A stretch of 64,000 nucleotides of DNA from an uncultured Ruegeria sp. GTDB lineage: Bacteria; Pseudomonadota; Alphaproteobacteria; Rhodobacterales; Rhodobacteraceae. The position numbers and the translations under genes were made by a program. Each line of letters begins with the position of its first letter. The first letter of the stretch is position 1. The DNA lies in the NCBI RefSeq assembly GCF_947497005.1, contig NZ_CANMFF010000008.1, forward strand, positions 62,001-126,000, written 5' to 3'. The notes beneath the pieces are model-generated. The model made no database searches. It was not told where the DNA came from and was given only the letters and a program-made list of their open reading frames with translations. Shown piece by piece: positions 44,939 to 54,317 of this stretch.

Positions 44939-45466
44939 TCAAAGTGGTCCGGTATAAGTTCCACGCGCGGGGTAGTTATTGCCCAATGTAAATTTCAGAC
45001 CTCCGACGATATCTGCAGTAGACGGACGCCCGAACGGCGTGGTCTGCTGCCACGCGTAGTACAACGTCTGGTCGGACGCGATGTAGAAATGGCCGGGTTC
45101 CGCAAACAGGTCCGGCTCGGTGCTGCCGTCGCGCTTGGACGAGATGTTCAGACCCCAATCATCCCGCGCCTCAGACAGTGGCAGGCTGTGACCCACGCGC
45201 AGGCGCGACACTCCGGCTTTCTCGGCGGTTTCGGCGGCGCGTTCGGCGGTATCCGTGGTGATCATGATGACCTCGACACCCAGCGCGGCAAAGTCGTCCA
45301 GCGCTGCCTCGACCTCGGTCATCTGCCTGATGCAGATCGGGCAATGCAGCCCGCGATATTGAATCACCAGTGTTCCGTTTTCGCCCTTGTCCGCCTCAAT
45401 ATCGAAGCTGCCATGCGCCACAGTTTCGATTTTCAGCGCAGGAACCGGATTTCCAGGTGTCAGCAT
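44939..45466 (-). CDS. Peroxiredoxin-like (AhpC/TSA) family protein
   Basis: A 175-residue thioredoxin-fold protein. YRGLHCPICIRQMTEVE near residue 40 places a CPIC motif where AhpC/TSA proteins have the peroxidatic cysteine, so it may act as a reductase or two-cysteine peroxiredoxin. FGRPSTADIVGGL near the C-terminus is typical of this subgroup. Divergent from leuB with a 91-nt gap. Confidence 0.8.
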   Translation of the reverse strand: MLTPGNPVPALKIETVAHGSFDIEADKGENGTLVIQYRGLHCPICIRQMTEVEAALDDFAALGVEVIMITTDTAERAAETAEKAGVSRLRVGHSLPLSEARDDWGLNISSKRDGSTEPDLFAEPGHFYIASDQTLYYAWQQTTPFGRPSTADIVGGLKFTLGNNYPARGTYTGPL

Positions 45467-45557
45467 GTGTTCTCCTCGTGTTTTGAAGGGTTCGTCTCAT
45501 TGACCCGATGCTGTGCAGACGCTAGGCCCTGTGCAACAAAACGCAAGGAGACCCTTC

Positions 45558-46661
45558 ATGTCCAACCCCTCGCTCCTCATCCTGCCCGGAGATGGAATTG
45601 GCCCGGAAGTTATGGCCGAAGTGCGCAGAATCATCGATTGGTACGGCACCAATCGCGGTCTTCAATTTGACGTGAGCGAGGACCTGGTCGGCGGCGCAGC
45701 CTATGATGCCCACGGCAAGCCTTTGTCCGATGAGACCATGGCCAAGGCACAAGAGGTGGATGCGGTTCTGCTGGGCGCTGTTGGCGGCCCGAAATACGAT
45801 GATCTGGATTTCAGCCTGAAGCCCGAGCGCGGCCTGCTGCGCCTGCGCAAGGAAATGGACCTGTATTCGAACCTGCGCCCAGCCCAGTGCTTTGACGCGC
45901 TGGCCGACTTCTCGTCGCTGAAGAAAGACATCGTTGCTGGTCTGGATATCATGATCGTGCGCGAGCTGACATCGGGCGTCTATTTCGGCGAGCCGCGCGG
46001 TATCTTCGAGGAAGGCAATGAGCGTGTGGGCATCAATACCCAGCGCTACACCGAATCCGAGATCGAACGCGCCGCGCGCTCGGCTTTTGAACTGGCGATG
46101 CGCCGGAATAAAAAGCTGTGCTCGATGGAAAAAGCCAACGTGATGGAATCGGGCATCCTCTGGCGCGAGGTGGTCAATCGCGTTGCAGCGGACTACCCCG
46201 AAGTTGAGCTGAGCCATATGTACGCAGACAACGGTGCGATGCAGTTGGTCCGCGCCCCCAAGCAGTTTGACGTCATCCTGACGGATAACCTGTTTGGCGA
46301 CATCCTGTCCGACTGCGCCGCCATGTTGACCGGCTCGCTGGGTATGCTGCCTTCAGCCAGCCTGGGCGCTCCGATGGCAAATGGCCGTCCCAAGGCGATG
46401 TACGAGCCGGTCCACGGCTCGGCACCCGATATCTCTGGTCAGGGTAAGGCCAACCCAATCGCCTGCGTTCTCAGCTTTGCTATGGCGCTGCGCTACAGCT
46501 TTGATCAGGGCGAAGAAGCGGATCGTCTGGAAGCTGCGATCGAGAAAGTTCTGGCCGATGGCGTACGCACCGGAGACCTGCTGGCGGATGAGGGCGTTCA
46601 GCCTGTCTCGACCAGTGAAATGGGCGATGCGATTCTCGCAGCTTTGGACGCAAGCGTCTAA
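45558..46661 (+). CDS. leuB: 3-isopropylmalate dehydrogenase LeuB
   Basis: A 367-residue decarboxylating dehydrogenase. [10 protein letters not shown] at the N-terminus, [18 protein letters not shown] and the signature [20 protein letters not shown] are present, with the NAD-type [10 protein letters not shown] later. It catalyses the third committed step of leucine synthesis. The start at 45558 follows AAGGAG. It is separated from leuCD by about 4.7 kb of unrelated genes and is ended by a good terminator. Confidence 0.97.
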   Translation: MSNPSLLILPGDGIGPEVMAEVRRIIDWYGTNRGLQFDVSEDLVGGAAYDAHGKPLSDETMAKAQEVDAVLLGAVGGPKYDDLDFSLKPERGLLRLRKEMDLYSNLRPAQCFDALADFSSLKKDIVAGLDIMIVRELTSGVYFGEPRGIFEEGNERVGINTQRYTESEIERAARSAFELAMRRNKKLCSMEKANVMESGILWREVVNRVAADYPEVELSHMYADNGAMQLVRAPKQFDVILTDNLFGDILSDCAAMLTGSLGMLPSASLGAPMANGRPKAMYEPVHGSAPDISGQGKANPIACVLSFAMALRYSFDQGEEADRLEAAIEKVLADGVRTGDLLADEGVQPVSTSEMGDAILAALDASV

Positions 46662-46683
46662 AACGCAAAAAACTTGAATGACA

Positions 46684-46710
46684 AAAGGCGGTGCCCAGCG
46701 CACCGCCTTT
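46684..46710. terminator. Bidirectional terminator between leuB and PBP1A gene
   Basis: AAAGGCGGTGC and GCACCGCCTTT form a perfect 11-bp stem with a 5-nt loop, with T's after the stem on both strands (CTTTCTT and TTTTGT). The 54-nt gap separates convergent genes. Confidence 0.8.
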
Positions 46711-46715
46711 CTTAG

Positions 46716-48878
46716 TCAGTTACCGCCAAAGATATTTTTCAGCAGATTATTGATGTCCTCGGCAAAGCCACCCTGTCTGCGGCGTGGTTTTGGTTGTGCC
46801 ACCTGAACAGGCGGCTCGGGGATCATCATCGGCAATGGGGTTGGTGTCATCCCCTCGGTCACACGCAGCATGGTTTCCTTCCAAATCTCGGCGGGCAACC
46901 CGCCTCCGGTCACGCCAGACAGCGGCGTGTTGTCGTCATACCCCATCCAGACACCGGTCACGTAGTCAGCGGTAAAGCCGATAAACCACGCATCGCGTGC
47001 GGCCTGGGTCGTACCGGTCTTGCCCGCCACCTGCCAGCCCGGCAGTTTGGCCCGCCCGCCCGTGCCTTCAGACACCACACGCTCCATCATCCAGGTCAGT
47101 TGTTTTGCAGCCACGTCATTGATCACCCTCTCACCAATACCGGTCGTCGTGACCATGACAGGCGTGTCATCTCCCAACAGCTTCAGTTCGGTCAAACCAT
47201 AAGGTTCAACCTGTGACCCGCCATTCAGGATGCCGGCATAGGCCCCGGTCATTTCGATCAACGTGCTTTCTGATGCACCAAGCGCCAGCGCCGGGCCCTG
47301 TGCAAGATCGCTGGCAATTCCAAAGCCGCTGGCGATCGTCCGAACATTGTCCAGGCCAGAAATCTCGGCCACTTTGACAGCGGGAATGTTCAGTGAATTT
47401 TTGAGCGCATCCGCCAGCGTCACCCGCCCATAGTACTTGTTGGTATAGTTCTTGGGACACCACTGGCCTGACCCCGGGATGTTCACGCAGTAAGGTTCGT
47501 CCATCACCGTATCATAGGGTGAATACCCCAGCTCCAAGGCCGTTGCATAAACAAACGGCTTGAACGACGACCCCGTTTGCCGCAGCGCCTGAGTGGCGCG
47601 GTTGAATGCACCCGACACTCGTGTCTTGCGACCACCAACCATGGCGCGCACGGCACCATCCGCAGACATCACGACGATGGCGGCCTGTGCCTTTGACCCT
47701 TCGCGGACCTTTTCCTGAAAAATAAACTGCAGCGCTTCTTCGGCAGAGGTCTGGATGCGCTGGTCCATCGTGGTTCGGATCACGACATCCTCGGTCGTGT
47801 TGCGGGTAAAGAACTCGGGTCCGCTGGCCATGACCCAGTCCGCAAAATAGCCACCCGCCCGCGCAGCCGCCGCATCCGAAAGTTGGGCCGGTCTGGCGCG
47901 CGCCTCGCTGGCCTGCGCGGAGGTCAAATAGCCTTGATCCTCCATCAAACCGATCACAAGGCGTGCCCGATCCTGCGAGCGTTGCAGGCTGTTTGTCGGT
48001 GCGTATCGCGTGGGCGCAACCAACAAACCGGCCAGCATCGCGGCCTCTGCCGGCGACACTTCGGCCGCGGATTTGCCAAAGTACCGCTGGCTGGCGGCCT
48101 CGAACCCGCGCGCACCAGCACCGAGGAAGGCGCGGTTCAGGTAAATCGTCAGAACCTCGTCCTTGGAGTATTTCACCTCCATCGCGATCGCATAGGTGGC
48201 CTCTTTGGCTTTCCGCCACAGCGAGCCTTGACGGCAATCGGCTTCATAGGCAGCTTCGGATTCCCATTCAGTCGGATCGTAAGGCACTCCCAGACACAAC
48301 AGTTTGGCCGTCTGCTGCGTGATAGTGGACCCGCCATGCCCGGACAAAGGTCCACGTCCTTCGCTCAGATTGATGCGCACCGCACTCGCAACACCGCGTG
48401 GGCTGACACCGAAATGTCGATAAAACCGTTTGTCCTCGGTCGCGATGACGGCGTTCTTCAGATGCGGTGACACGGTATCGGCCGTGATCACACCGCCAAA
48501 CTGATCGCCGCGCCATGCAAACACCTTGCCCTCTCGATCCAGCAAGGTGACCGACCCGCGCGCGCGCCCGTCCAGTAAGGCATTCACGTCAGGCAAGGAG
48601 GTATAGACGATACCCACTGCCAACGCGATCAGCATGGCGACAATTGCCCCGACCCGCCAGGTCAGACCCCAGACCAGACGCCAGATCCAACGGAAAAAGC
48701 GCCGGAAGATGCCGCCGCTCTTGCCTCCTGACCTCTTGCGTGTTGTTTTGCGTGTGGTCGTCTTGCGCGCGGTCGATTTCTTGCCTGCCGGGCGCTTTGA
48801 CGCCGACGGTTTACGCCCCTTGGACGGGTACCTTTTATCCGCAACCAATCTCGGCTTGCGGCGCTTGGACTCAGTCAT
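46716..48878 (-). CDS. PBP1A-type penicillin-binding protein
   Basis: A 720-residue bifunctional peptidoglycan synthase. The first ~60 residues are extremely basic (repeated KKSTARKTTTRKTT type), then a membrane helix (about 75-95), the GT51 glycosyltransferase with catalytic Glu148 in ATEDKRFYRHFG, and the transpeptidase with Ser near 436 in TGSSFKPFVY and a later KTGTT. It builds and crosslinks glycan strands. The start at 48878 is well inside the longer ORF. The tail is Pro/Arg-rich. Confidence 0.92.
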   Translation of the reverse strand: MTESKRRKPRLVADKRYPSKGRKPSASKRPAGKKSTARKTTTRKTTRKRSGGKSGGIFRRFFRWIWRLVWGLTWRVGAIVAMLIALAVGIVYTSLPDVNALLDGRARGSVTLLDREGKVFAWRGDQFGGVITADTVSPHLKNAVIATEDKRFYRHFGVSPRGVASAVRINLSEGRGPLSGHGGSTITQQTAKLLCLGVPYDPTEWESEAAYEADCRQGSLWRKAKEATYAIAMEVKYSKDEVLTIYLNRAFLGAGARGFEAASQRYFGKSAAEVSPAEAAMLAGLLVAPTRYAPTNSLQRSQDRARLVIGLMEDQGYLTSAQASEARARPAQLSDAAAARAGGYFADWVMASGPEFFTRNTTEDVVIRTTMDQRIQTSAEEALQFIFQEKVREGSKAQAAIVVMSADGAVRAMVGGRKTRVSGAFNRATQALRQTGSSFKPFVYATALELGYSPYDTVMDEPYCVNIPGSGQWCPKNYTNKYYGRVTLADALKNSLNIPAVKVAEISGLDNVRTIASGFGIASDLAQGPALALGASESTLIEMTGAYAGILNGGSQVEPYGLTELKLLGDDTPVMVTTTGIGERVINDVAAKQLTWMMERVVSEGTGGRAKLPGWQVAGKTGTTQAARDAWFIGFTADYVTGVWMGYDDNTPLSGVTGGGLPAEIWKETMLRVTEGMTPTPLPMMIPEPPVQVAQPKPRRRQGGFAEDINNLLKNIFGGN

Positions 48879-49067
48879 GCTCAAACTCTGCCCGATTTTA
48901 CTTTTGCGCCACCATACCCCGGCGATCTGAGTATGTAGAGGTCCGAATTTCCGTAAATTCCCCTCATAGAAATGCCTAAATTTTAATCCCTCACGATGAA
49001 TCGTGCAAAAATTGTGCAACTTTGCGCCATTTTACCGTCCGTTTACGCCCCAAGACCGTTTCTTACT

Positions 49068-49087
49068 GCGCCTCGGCGCGCTTTTTT
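49068..49087 (+). promoter_or_regulatory. Short hairpin with T-run in the glnK leader
   Basis: GCGC-CTCG-GCGC followed by a run of six T (49082-49087), 50 nt upstream of glnK. It has the form of a small intrinsic terminator or pause site in the leader. The 4-5 bp stem is short, so the call is weak. Direct repeats GTGCAA lie upstream at about 48999-49020. Confidence 0.3.
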
Positions 49088-49136
49088 CTGCAGGTGCAAA
49101 CAAACCGGCCCCGCCGGAAAACCAAAGGGGAAAGAC

Positions 49137-49475
49137 GTGAAACTGATCATTGCGACAATCAAGCCGTTCAAGCTGGAGGAGGTGCGCGAGGCACTGACCG
49201 AGGTCGGCGTGCGCGGCATGATGGTGACCGAAATCAAGGGCTTCGGCTCGCAATCCGGTCACACCGAAATCTATCGCGGAGCCGAATACGCCGTGAACTT
49301 CGTCCCCAAGATCAAGCTCGAGATCGTGGTACCTGCGGCAATGGCCGACCAGATCGTCGAAACCATCACCAAAACAGCCAAAACCGGCAAGATCGGCGAC
49401 GGCAAGATATTCGTCCTCGATATCGAGCAGGCCCTGCGCGTGCGGACCGGGGAAACCAACGAGGAAGCGCTGTAA
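49137..49475 (+). CDS. glnK: Nitrogen regulatory protein P-II (GlnK)
   Basis: A 112-residue PII protein. The T-loop tyrosine is Tyr51 in RGAEYAVNFVPK, the site uridylylated under nitrogen limitation, and KTGKIGDGKIFV is the conserved C-loop region. PII proteins bind ATP and 2-oxoglutarate and block AmtB when ammonium is plentiful. The GTG start follows AAAGGGG. Its position 33 nt before amtB supports GlnK rather than GlnB. Confidence 0.94.
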   Translation: MKLIIATIKPFKLEEVREALTEVGVRGMMVTEIKGFGSQSGHTEIYRGAEYAVNFVPKIKLEIVVPAAMADQIVETITKTAKTGKIGDGKIFVLDIEQALRVRTGETNEEAL

Positions 49476-49508
49476 GCGCGGCCACTCACACTCATTCGAG
49501 GACTGAAA

Positions 49509-50837
49509 ATGAACCTGATGAAATCTCTCATCCCTGCCGCCGCGATTGTCGCGCTGCCGCAGATGGGTCTTGCGCAAGAGGCCGCTGTAACCGGCGAGAC
49601 CGCGCAGCACACGCAATATATCCTGACCTCGCTGCTGTTTCTGGTCGGCGGTTTTCTGGTGTTCTGGATGGCCGCGGGCTTCGCAATGCTCGAGGCCGGT
49701 CTGGTGCGTTCCAAGAATGTTGCCATGCAACTGGTCAAGAACATGGGCCTGTTTTCCTTTGCCGCCATCATGTACTGGCTGGTGGGCTTTAACCTTATGT
49801 ATCCGGGCGATGGCTGGACCATCACTGGCATTCTGGGCGCGTTCTCGCCAACGTCGCTTGAGCCGGTTGGCCTGGCTGACACCGAAACCGCGCTGGATTA
49901 TGCATCTGTCGGCTCAGACTTCTTTTTCCAGCTGATGTTCTGCGCAACCACCGCATCAATCGTATCCGGCACCATGGCCGAACGTGTCAAACTGTGGCCG
50001 TTCTTCTTCTTCGTGATCGTCCTGACCGGCATCATCTATCCGATCGAAGCGTCCTGGCAGTGGGGTGGTGGCTGGCTGTCCGAGATGGGCTTTAGCGACT
50101 TCGCTGGCTCGACCCTGGTGCACGCCGCAGGTGGTTTCGCAGCGCTGGCCGGTGCCATCGTGCTGGGCCCGCGTATCGGCAAGTATAACAAGGATGGCAA
50201 AGTGATTCCGATCCCCGGCTCGAACCTGGCGCTGGCCACTCTGGGAACGTTCATCCTGTGGCTGGGTTGGTTCGGCTTCAACGGCGGTTCGCAGCTGGCA
50301 ATGGGCACCATCGGTGACATGGCCGATATCAGCCGCATTTTCGCCAACACCAACATGGCCGCTGCTGCTGGTGCTGTTGCAGCGCTGATCCTGACGCAGG
50401 TGATGTATGGCAAGGTAGACCTGACCATGGTGCTGAACGGCGCCCTGGCTGGTCTGGTGTCGATCACCGCTGAACCGCTCGCCCCGTCGCTGTTCCAGGC
50501 CCTGATCATCGGTGCAATTGGTGGTGTTATCGTGGTCCTGACCGTCCCGATGTTGGACCGCATGAAGATTGACGACGTCGTCGGTGCGATCCCAGTTCAC
50601 CTGATCGCAGGCTTCTGGGGTACCTTCATCGTTGCATGGACCAACAGTGACGCTAACTTTGTGACGCAGATCATTGGCTTCGCTGCCATTGGTATCTTCG
50701 TCTTCGCGGTCAGCTTCATCCTCTTCTCGATCCTCAAGGCAACTGTTGGCCTGCGGGTTGGCGAGGAAGAAGAGATCAATGGCCTGGATATGGGTGAGTT
50801 GGGTATGGAAGCCTACCCCGAGTTCTCGAAAGGCTGA
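49509..50837 (+). CDS. amtB: Ammonium transporter AmtB
   Basis: A 442-residue Amt family transporter with a signal-like leader (cleavage near GLAQ, residue 22) and about eleven membrane helices. DFAGSTLVHAAGGFAALAGA holds the first of the twin pore histidines, and NGALAGLVSITAEP is a family motif. It conducts ammonium across the inner membrane and is gated by GlnK. It ends in a very strong terminator. Confidence 0.96.
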   Translation: MNLMKSLIPAAAIVALPQMGLAQEAAVTGETAQHTQYILTSLLFLVGGFLVFWMAAGFAMLEAGLVRSKNVAMQLVKNMGLFSFAAIMYWLVGFNLMYPGDGWTITGILGAFSPTSLEPVGLADTETALDYASVGSDFFFQLMFCATTASIVSGTMAERVKLWPFFFFVIVLTGIIYPIEASWQWGGGWLSEMGFSDFAGSTLVHAAGGFAALAGAIVLGPRIGKYNKDGKVIPIPGSNLALATLGTFILWLGWFGFNGGSQLAMGTIGDMADISRIFANTNMAAAAGAVAALILTQVMYGKVDLTMVLNGALAGLVSITAEPLAPSLFQALIIGAIGGVIVVLTVPMLDRMKIDDVVGAIPVHLIAGFWGTFIVAWTNSDANFVTQIIGFAAIGIFVFAVSFILFSILKATVGLRVGEEEEINGLDMGELGMEAYPEFSKG

Positions 50838-50851
50838 GATCCTTGAATAAC

Positions 50852-50889
50852 AAAAAACGGCCCCAGCCCTGTGCTGGGGCCGTTTTTTT
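50852..50889 (+). terminator. Strong rho-independent terminator after amtB
   Basis: A 16-bp perfect stem (AAAAAACGGCCCCAGC with GCTGGGGCCGTTTTTT) around a CCTGT loop, ending in seven T. This is the clearest intrinsic terminator of the window. Confidence 0.92.
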
Positions 50890-50943
50890 GTGCGGCAGTC
50901 ATTTTTGGGTTAGAATCGGCCTGTCAAAATAGGGGGGAGTGCA

Positions 50944-51312
50944 ATGCCGGACGCACCGCACACGCTTGTTGGCACAAGCCTAGAATGGACTGGGGTCCAC
51001 CACTCCGGGCATGGCGATTTCGAAGACTTATCGACACACACGGTCAGTTACGAAACCGAAAACACCTGCTATGTCACTGCGAACGGCATGCTGGTAGGCG
51101 AGGCGGATTACACATATCGCCGCCTTGATGAACAGGTCGGCATATGTATCTACCACCCTCGTGAGTATCAGGGCAGAACTGATGTCGTGCTAAATGCAAT
51201 GTTCGACTTTCGAGCGATGAAAGATCGGGCCGTGATAACGGCGGGCGGAAACCCTTTCGCCGTGGCGGACGGAGACATGCAGTTCGTCAAAACTCCGCCG
51301 CGCCCGGGCTGA
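50944..51312 (+). CDS. Small protein, MoaF-like
   Basis: A 122-residue soluble protein with alternating strand-like stretches and no signal peptide. The middle part (GEADYTYRRLDEQVGICIYH) and DVVLNAMFDF resemble the lipocalin-like MoaF domain in my memory, but I cannot confirm this. It stands alone between the amtB terminator and a convergent aminotransferase gene, with a GGGGGGAG ribosome site. Confidence 0.6.
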   Translation: MPDAPHTLVGTSLEWTGVHHSGHGDFEDLSTHTVSYETENTCYVTANGMLVGEADYTYRRLDEQVGICIYHPREYQGRTDVVLNAMFDFRAMKDRAVITAGGNPFAVADGDMQFVKTPPRPG

Positions 51313-51334
51313 GCCAGGCGCGACGGCTGTCCGA

Positions 51335-52519
51335 TCAGACGCCGACGTCGACAATCGCCTTGGCTAGAATCGGCACTGTTGTCGCGTTCAGTCCGGCGAT
51401 GTTCAGGCGGCTGTCGCCGACCATGTAGATGCCGTGTTCGACGCGCAGTTTCTCAACCAGTTCAGGCGCGGCCTCGAGGCGTGAGAACATACCGCGGTGC
51501 TGGGCGATAAAGCCGAAGCGGTCCGAGCCGCTCAGGCGCTGCAATTCGTCGGCCAAGTGCTGACGCAGACCCAGCATGGACAGGCGGACCTCTTCCAGCT
51601 CAGCCGCCCAGTCGGCGCGCAGGGCGTTATCATTCAGGATCGTGGTCACCACTCGCGCGCCGTGATCCGGCGGGAAGGAATAGTTCTGCCGGTTCAGGAA
51701 AGCCAGAGTGGCCTGGTTCAGCGCCGTTTCCTCGGCATTGTCGCTGATGGCCATCAAGAGTCCGGTGCGTTCGCGATAAACACCAAAATTCTTTGAGCAT
51801 GACGCCGCGATCAGACACCGTTTGACCGAAGACGCGACAAAACGGGCGGCCTGCGCATCTTCTTCCAAACCGTCGCCAAAACCCTGATATGCAATGTCGA
51901 TCATCGCAACGAGACCAAGCTCGTTGATCACCTTCACGACCTCTTGCCATTGCACCATGTTCAGGTTGGCGCCGGTCGGGTTGTGGCAGCAGCCGTGCAG
52001 CAGAACGACGTCACCTGCTTTGGCGGTTTTCAGGTCGGCGATCATGCCGTCGAAATCAACACCACGGGTTTCACTGTTGAAATAGCAATACTGGACCGTT
52101 TCCATCCCCAGATAGTTCAGGATCGACAGGTGGTTTGGCCAGGTCGGGTTCGATACAAATACACGAGCCGACGGATTGGCCATACGGATCATCTCGAACG
52201 CCTGACGGCAAGCACCGGTGCCGCCCGGCGTCGCCACAGCGGCAATGTTGCCTCGTGGAACCGAGGTGCCAAGGATCAGGCCGATCATCGCATCCGCATA
52301 TGCGGGATCACCGGCCAGCCCGGTATAAGCCTTTGTTTCCTGCTCTTGCCAGATACGTTGCTCGGCGGCTTTCACCGCGCGCATGACAGGCGTTATACCC
52401 TCAGCATTCTTGTAGACACCCACCCCCAGGTCGATCTTCTGATCGCGCGGGTCTTCGCGGTACATCTGCATCAGCGCCAGAATCTTATCTGCCGGCTGCG
52501 GTTTCAGGTTCTCGAACAT
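51335..52519 (-). CDS. Aromatic/aspartate aminotransferase (class I)
   Basis: A 394-residue PLP-dependent class I aminotransferase of the AspC/TyrB subgroup. DLGVGVYKNAEG and LHGCCHNPTGANL near residue 190 mark the group, and SCSKNFGVYRERTG holds the PLP lysine. Substrates may include aspartate, aromatic amino acids or cysteine. It overlaps the sulfurtransferase stop by one base (TGATG), so its translation depends on that gene. Confidence 0.92.
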   Translation of the reverse strand: MFENLKPQPADKILALMQMYREDPRDQKIDLGVGVYKNAEGITPVMRAVKAAEQRIWQEQETKAYTGLAGDPAYADAMIGLILGTSVPRGNIAAVATPGGTGACRQAFEMIRMANPSARVFVSNPTWPNHLSILNYLGMETVQYCYFNSETRGVDFDGMIADLKTAKAGDVVLLHGCCHNPTGANLNMVQWQEVVKVINELGLVAMIDIAYQGFGDGLEEDAQAARFVASSVKRCLIAASCSKNFGVYRERTGLLMAISDNAEETALNQATLAFLNRQNYSFPPDHGARVVTTILNDNALRADWAAELEEVRLSMLGLRQHLADELQRLSGSDRFGFIAQHRGMFSRLEAAPELVEKLRVEHGIYMVGDSRLNIAGLNATTVPILAKAIVDVGV

Positions 52520-53373
52520 CAGTTCTCTCCGGTTGCGACGGGCAGGGTCGGGAAGGCACCCCATTCAGCCCAGGAGCCGTCATAAAGCGAGTGGTCTTTC
52601 TTGCCGATACGTTCCAGCGCAAGACTGAGGATCGCGGCCGTTACGCCCGACCCACAAGAGGTGATTGCCGGTTTCGACAAGTCAACGCCAGCGGCCTCGA
52701 ATACAGCGCGGCAGTCCTCGGGCGATTTCATGGTGCCGTTTGAATTCAGCAACTGCCCAAAGGGAACATTGCGTGAGCCCGGAATATGGCCCGAGCGCAG
52801 ACCCTGGCGCGGCTCGGCCTCGGCCCCGGCAAACCGACCGGTAGAGCGGGCGTCGATAATCTCATGATCACCCAGCTTGGCTGCGGCGGATACTTGAGTG
52901 ACGTCTCTGACAAGTTGGTTTTGCACACGCACGGTCATATGACGGTCACGAATAACCGGCGGCAAGTCCTCGATCTCGCGTCCCTCCGCCTGCCATTTCG
53001 GCAAGCCCCCATCCAAAACAGCAATATTTTCCTGCCCCATCAGACGGAACAGCCACCAGACGCGTGCTGCCGACATCAACCCGGCACCATCATAGACCAC
53101 AACCTGATGACCATCGCCCACACCCATCGCCCGCAGACGCGACATGAATTTCTCAACCGGAGGTGCCATATGCGGCAGGTCTGAACGGTGATCCGAAATC
53201 TCGTCAATATCGAAGAACCGTGCTCCGGGGATGTGACCGGCATCATACTCGGCCATGGAATCGCGGTTTTGCGTGGGCAAATACCAAGACCCGTCCAGAA
53301 TCCGCAGATCCGGGTCTTTCATGTGCGCGGCCAGCCATTCGGTAGATACGAGGGTTTTCGGATCGTCCTGCAT
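52519..53373 (-). CDS. sseA: 3-mercaptopyruvate sulfurtransferase
   Basis: A 284-residue tandem rhodanese protein. The active-site loop is SCGSGVTA in the C-terminal domain, the CG(S/T)GVT form of mercaptopyruvate sulfurtransferase rather than the CRKGVT of thiosulfate enzymes. The first domain (about 1-130) is the inactive rhodanese fold. It moves sulfur from 3-mercaptopyruvate to thiol acceptors. The start at 53373 follows GGGGAGG. It is coupled to the downstream aminotransferase. Confidence 0.92.
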   Translation of the reverse strand: MQDDPKTLVSTEWLAAHMKDPDLRILDGSWYLPTQNRDSMAEYDAGHIPGARFFDIDEISDHRSDLPHMAPPVEKFMSRLRAMGVGDGHQVVVYDGAGLMSAARVWWLFRLMGQENIAVLDGGLPKWQAEGREIEDLPPVIRDRHMTVRVQNQLVRDVTQVSAAAKLGDHEIIDARSTGRFAGAEAEPRQGLRSGHIPGSRNVPFGQLLNSNGTMKSPEDCRAVFEAAGVDLSKPAITSCGSGVTAAILSLALERIGKKDHSLYDGSWAEWGAFPTLPVATGEN

Positions 53374-53466
53374 CAAAGCCTCCCCTAAGCGAGCTTGGAT
53401 TTTCCCTATACCCGGCAGCATAGGGGTTCAAGTCTGGATAGCGCTAGCGCCTGTTAACCGCTGGAT

Positions 53467-53736
53467 TTATCGCGCCCTGCGCAGGCGGAAATGCTGGATA
53501 ATTCCAATAATGCTGATCAGAATCCAGAACCCTTCGATCAACATCGAGGCCAGATTAAAATTCTGCAGCAGGGAATAGACAATCAGCACGGACCCCAGCA
53601 GGTTGATCACCGGAAAGGCCAGATCGTCCGAATTCATCATCCGCATCTGCGTTGCGAAATATGCGGCAACCACGATCAGCGCTCCAAACGAGCCGATGCC
53701 GTCCACGATGGTCAGGCTGTCGATAAATGCGGTCAT
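53467..53736 (-). CDS. CBU_0592 family small membrane protein
   Basis: An 89-residue protein with three hydrophobic helices (about 10-28, 42-60, 62-82) and a basic tail (HFRLRRAR). It resembles the CBU_0592 group of small membrane proteins of unknown role. The start overlaps the cupin regulator stop by 4 nt, so it is co-translated with it. Confidence 0.75.
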   Translation of the reverse strand: MTAFIDSLTIVDGIGSFGALIVVAAYFATQMRMMNSDDLAFPVINLLGSVLIVYSLLQNFNLASMLIEGFWILISIIGIIQHFRLRRAR

Positions 53737-54296
53737 GGATGGGCCTTGCCGTTTTCAAGAAACTCTGTGTGTTGAGCGTAATGATGCATGTTCAGAAAAG
53801 CGGCACCTTGTACCCCGGCGCGATAGCCATGCGAAACATCCGCTGCAAACCGCAAACCCTGCCCAGCCTGCAATAGCACCCATTCTTCACCTCGTAGAAT
53901 TTCCACCGCACCACTGAGGACGAACACTTCCTCGGTCACACCGGCAGCATGCGCTGGGGATTCGTGGCTTTGGTTCGGCGCAAGGTTCACGTGAAAGGTT
54001 TCGGCACCTAGTGCGGGATCGAAGGGGAAGACGATCTTGACCTCGATACTACCTGGGAAAGTCACAGTCTGAAAAACAGAGGGGTCGCCCTGTACTGTGT
54101 CGATCAGAGCACTCAACGGCACCTGAAACCCTTTGGCGATTTTCCAGAGCGTGGCAATCGTCGGGCTGGATTCGCCCCGTTCGATCTGTCCCAGCATGGC
54201 TTTGCTGACGCCCGTCAGTTCGGCCACCTTGGACAGACTCAGCCCAGAGGCCGCCCTGACATCCCTTAGCTTCAGCGTAATGTCGTCTATTGCCAT
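53733..54296 (-). CDS. XRE-cupin transcriptional regulator
   Basis: A 187-residue regulator with an N-terminal helix-turn-helix (about 8-62: LSLSKVAELTGVSKAMLGQI, then ERGESSPTIATLWKIAKG) and a C-terminal cupin domain (about 110-180), a family that senses small molecules. The ATG at 54296 is chosen over the listed start, which lies in the operator. A 16-bp inverted repeat between this gene and ilvD is the probable binding site, so it likely represses itself and may affect ilvD. Confidence 0.87.
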   Translation of the reverse strand: MAIDDITLKLRDVRAASGLSLSKVAELTGVSKAMLGQIERGESSPTIATLWKIAKGFQVPLSALIDTVQGDPSVFQTVTFPGSIEVKIVFPFDPALGAETFHVNLAPNQSHESPAHAAGVTEEVFVLSGAVEILRGEEWVLLQAGQGLRFAADVSHGYRAGVQGAAFLNMHHYAQHTEFLENGKAHP

Positions 54297-54317
54297 GTCG
54301 TCGTCTTTCGAATCCTC

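Noticed and set aside
48999-49030. A sigma-54 promoter before glnK
   Set aside because: The region has TTGTGCAACTTTGC, but the invariant GG of the -24 element is missing, so I do not call it.
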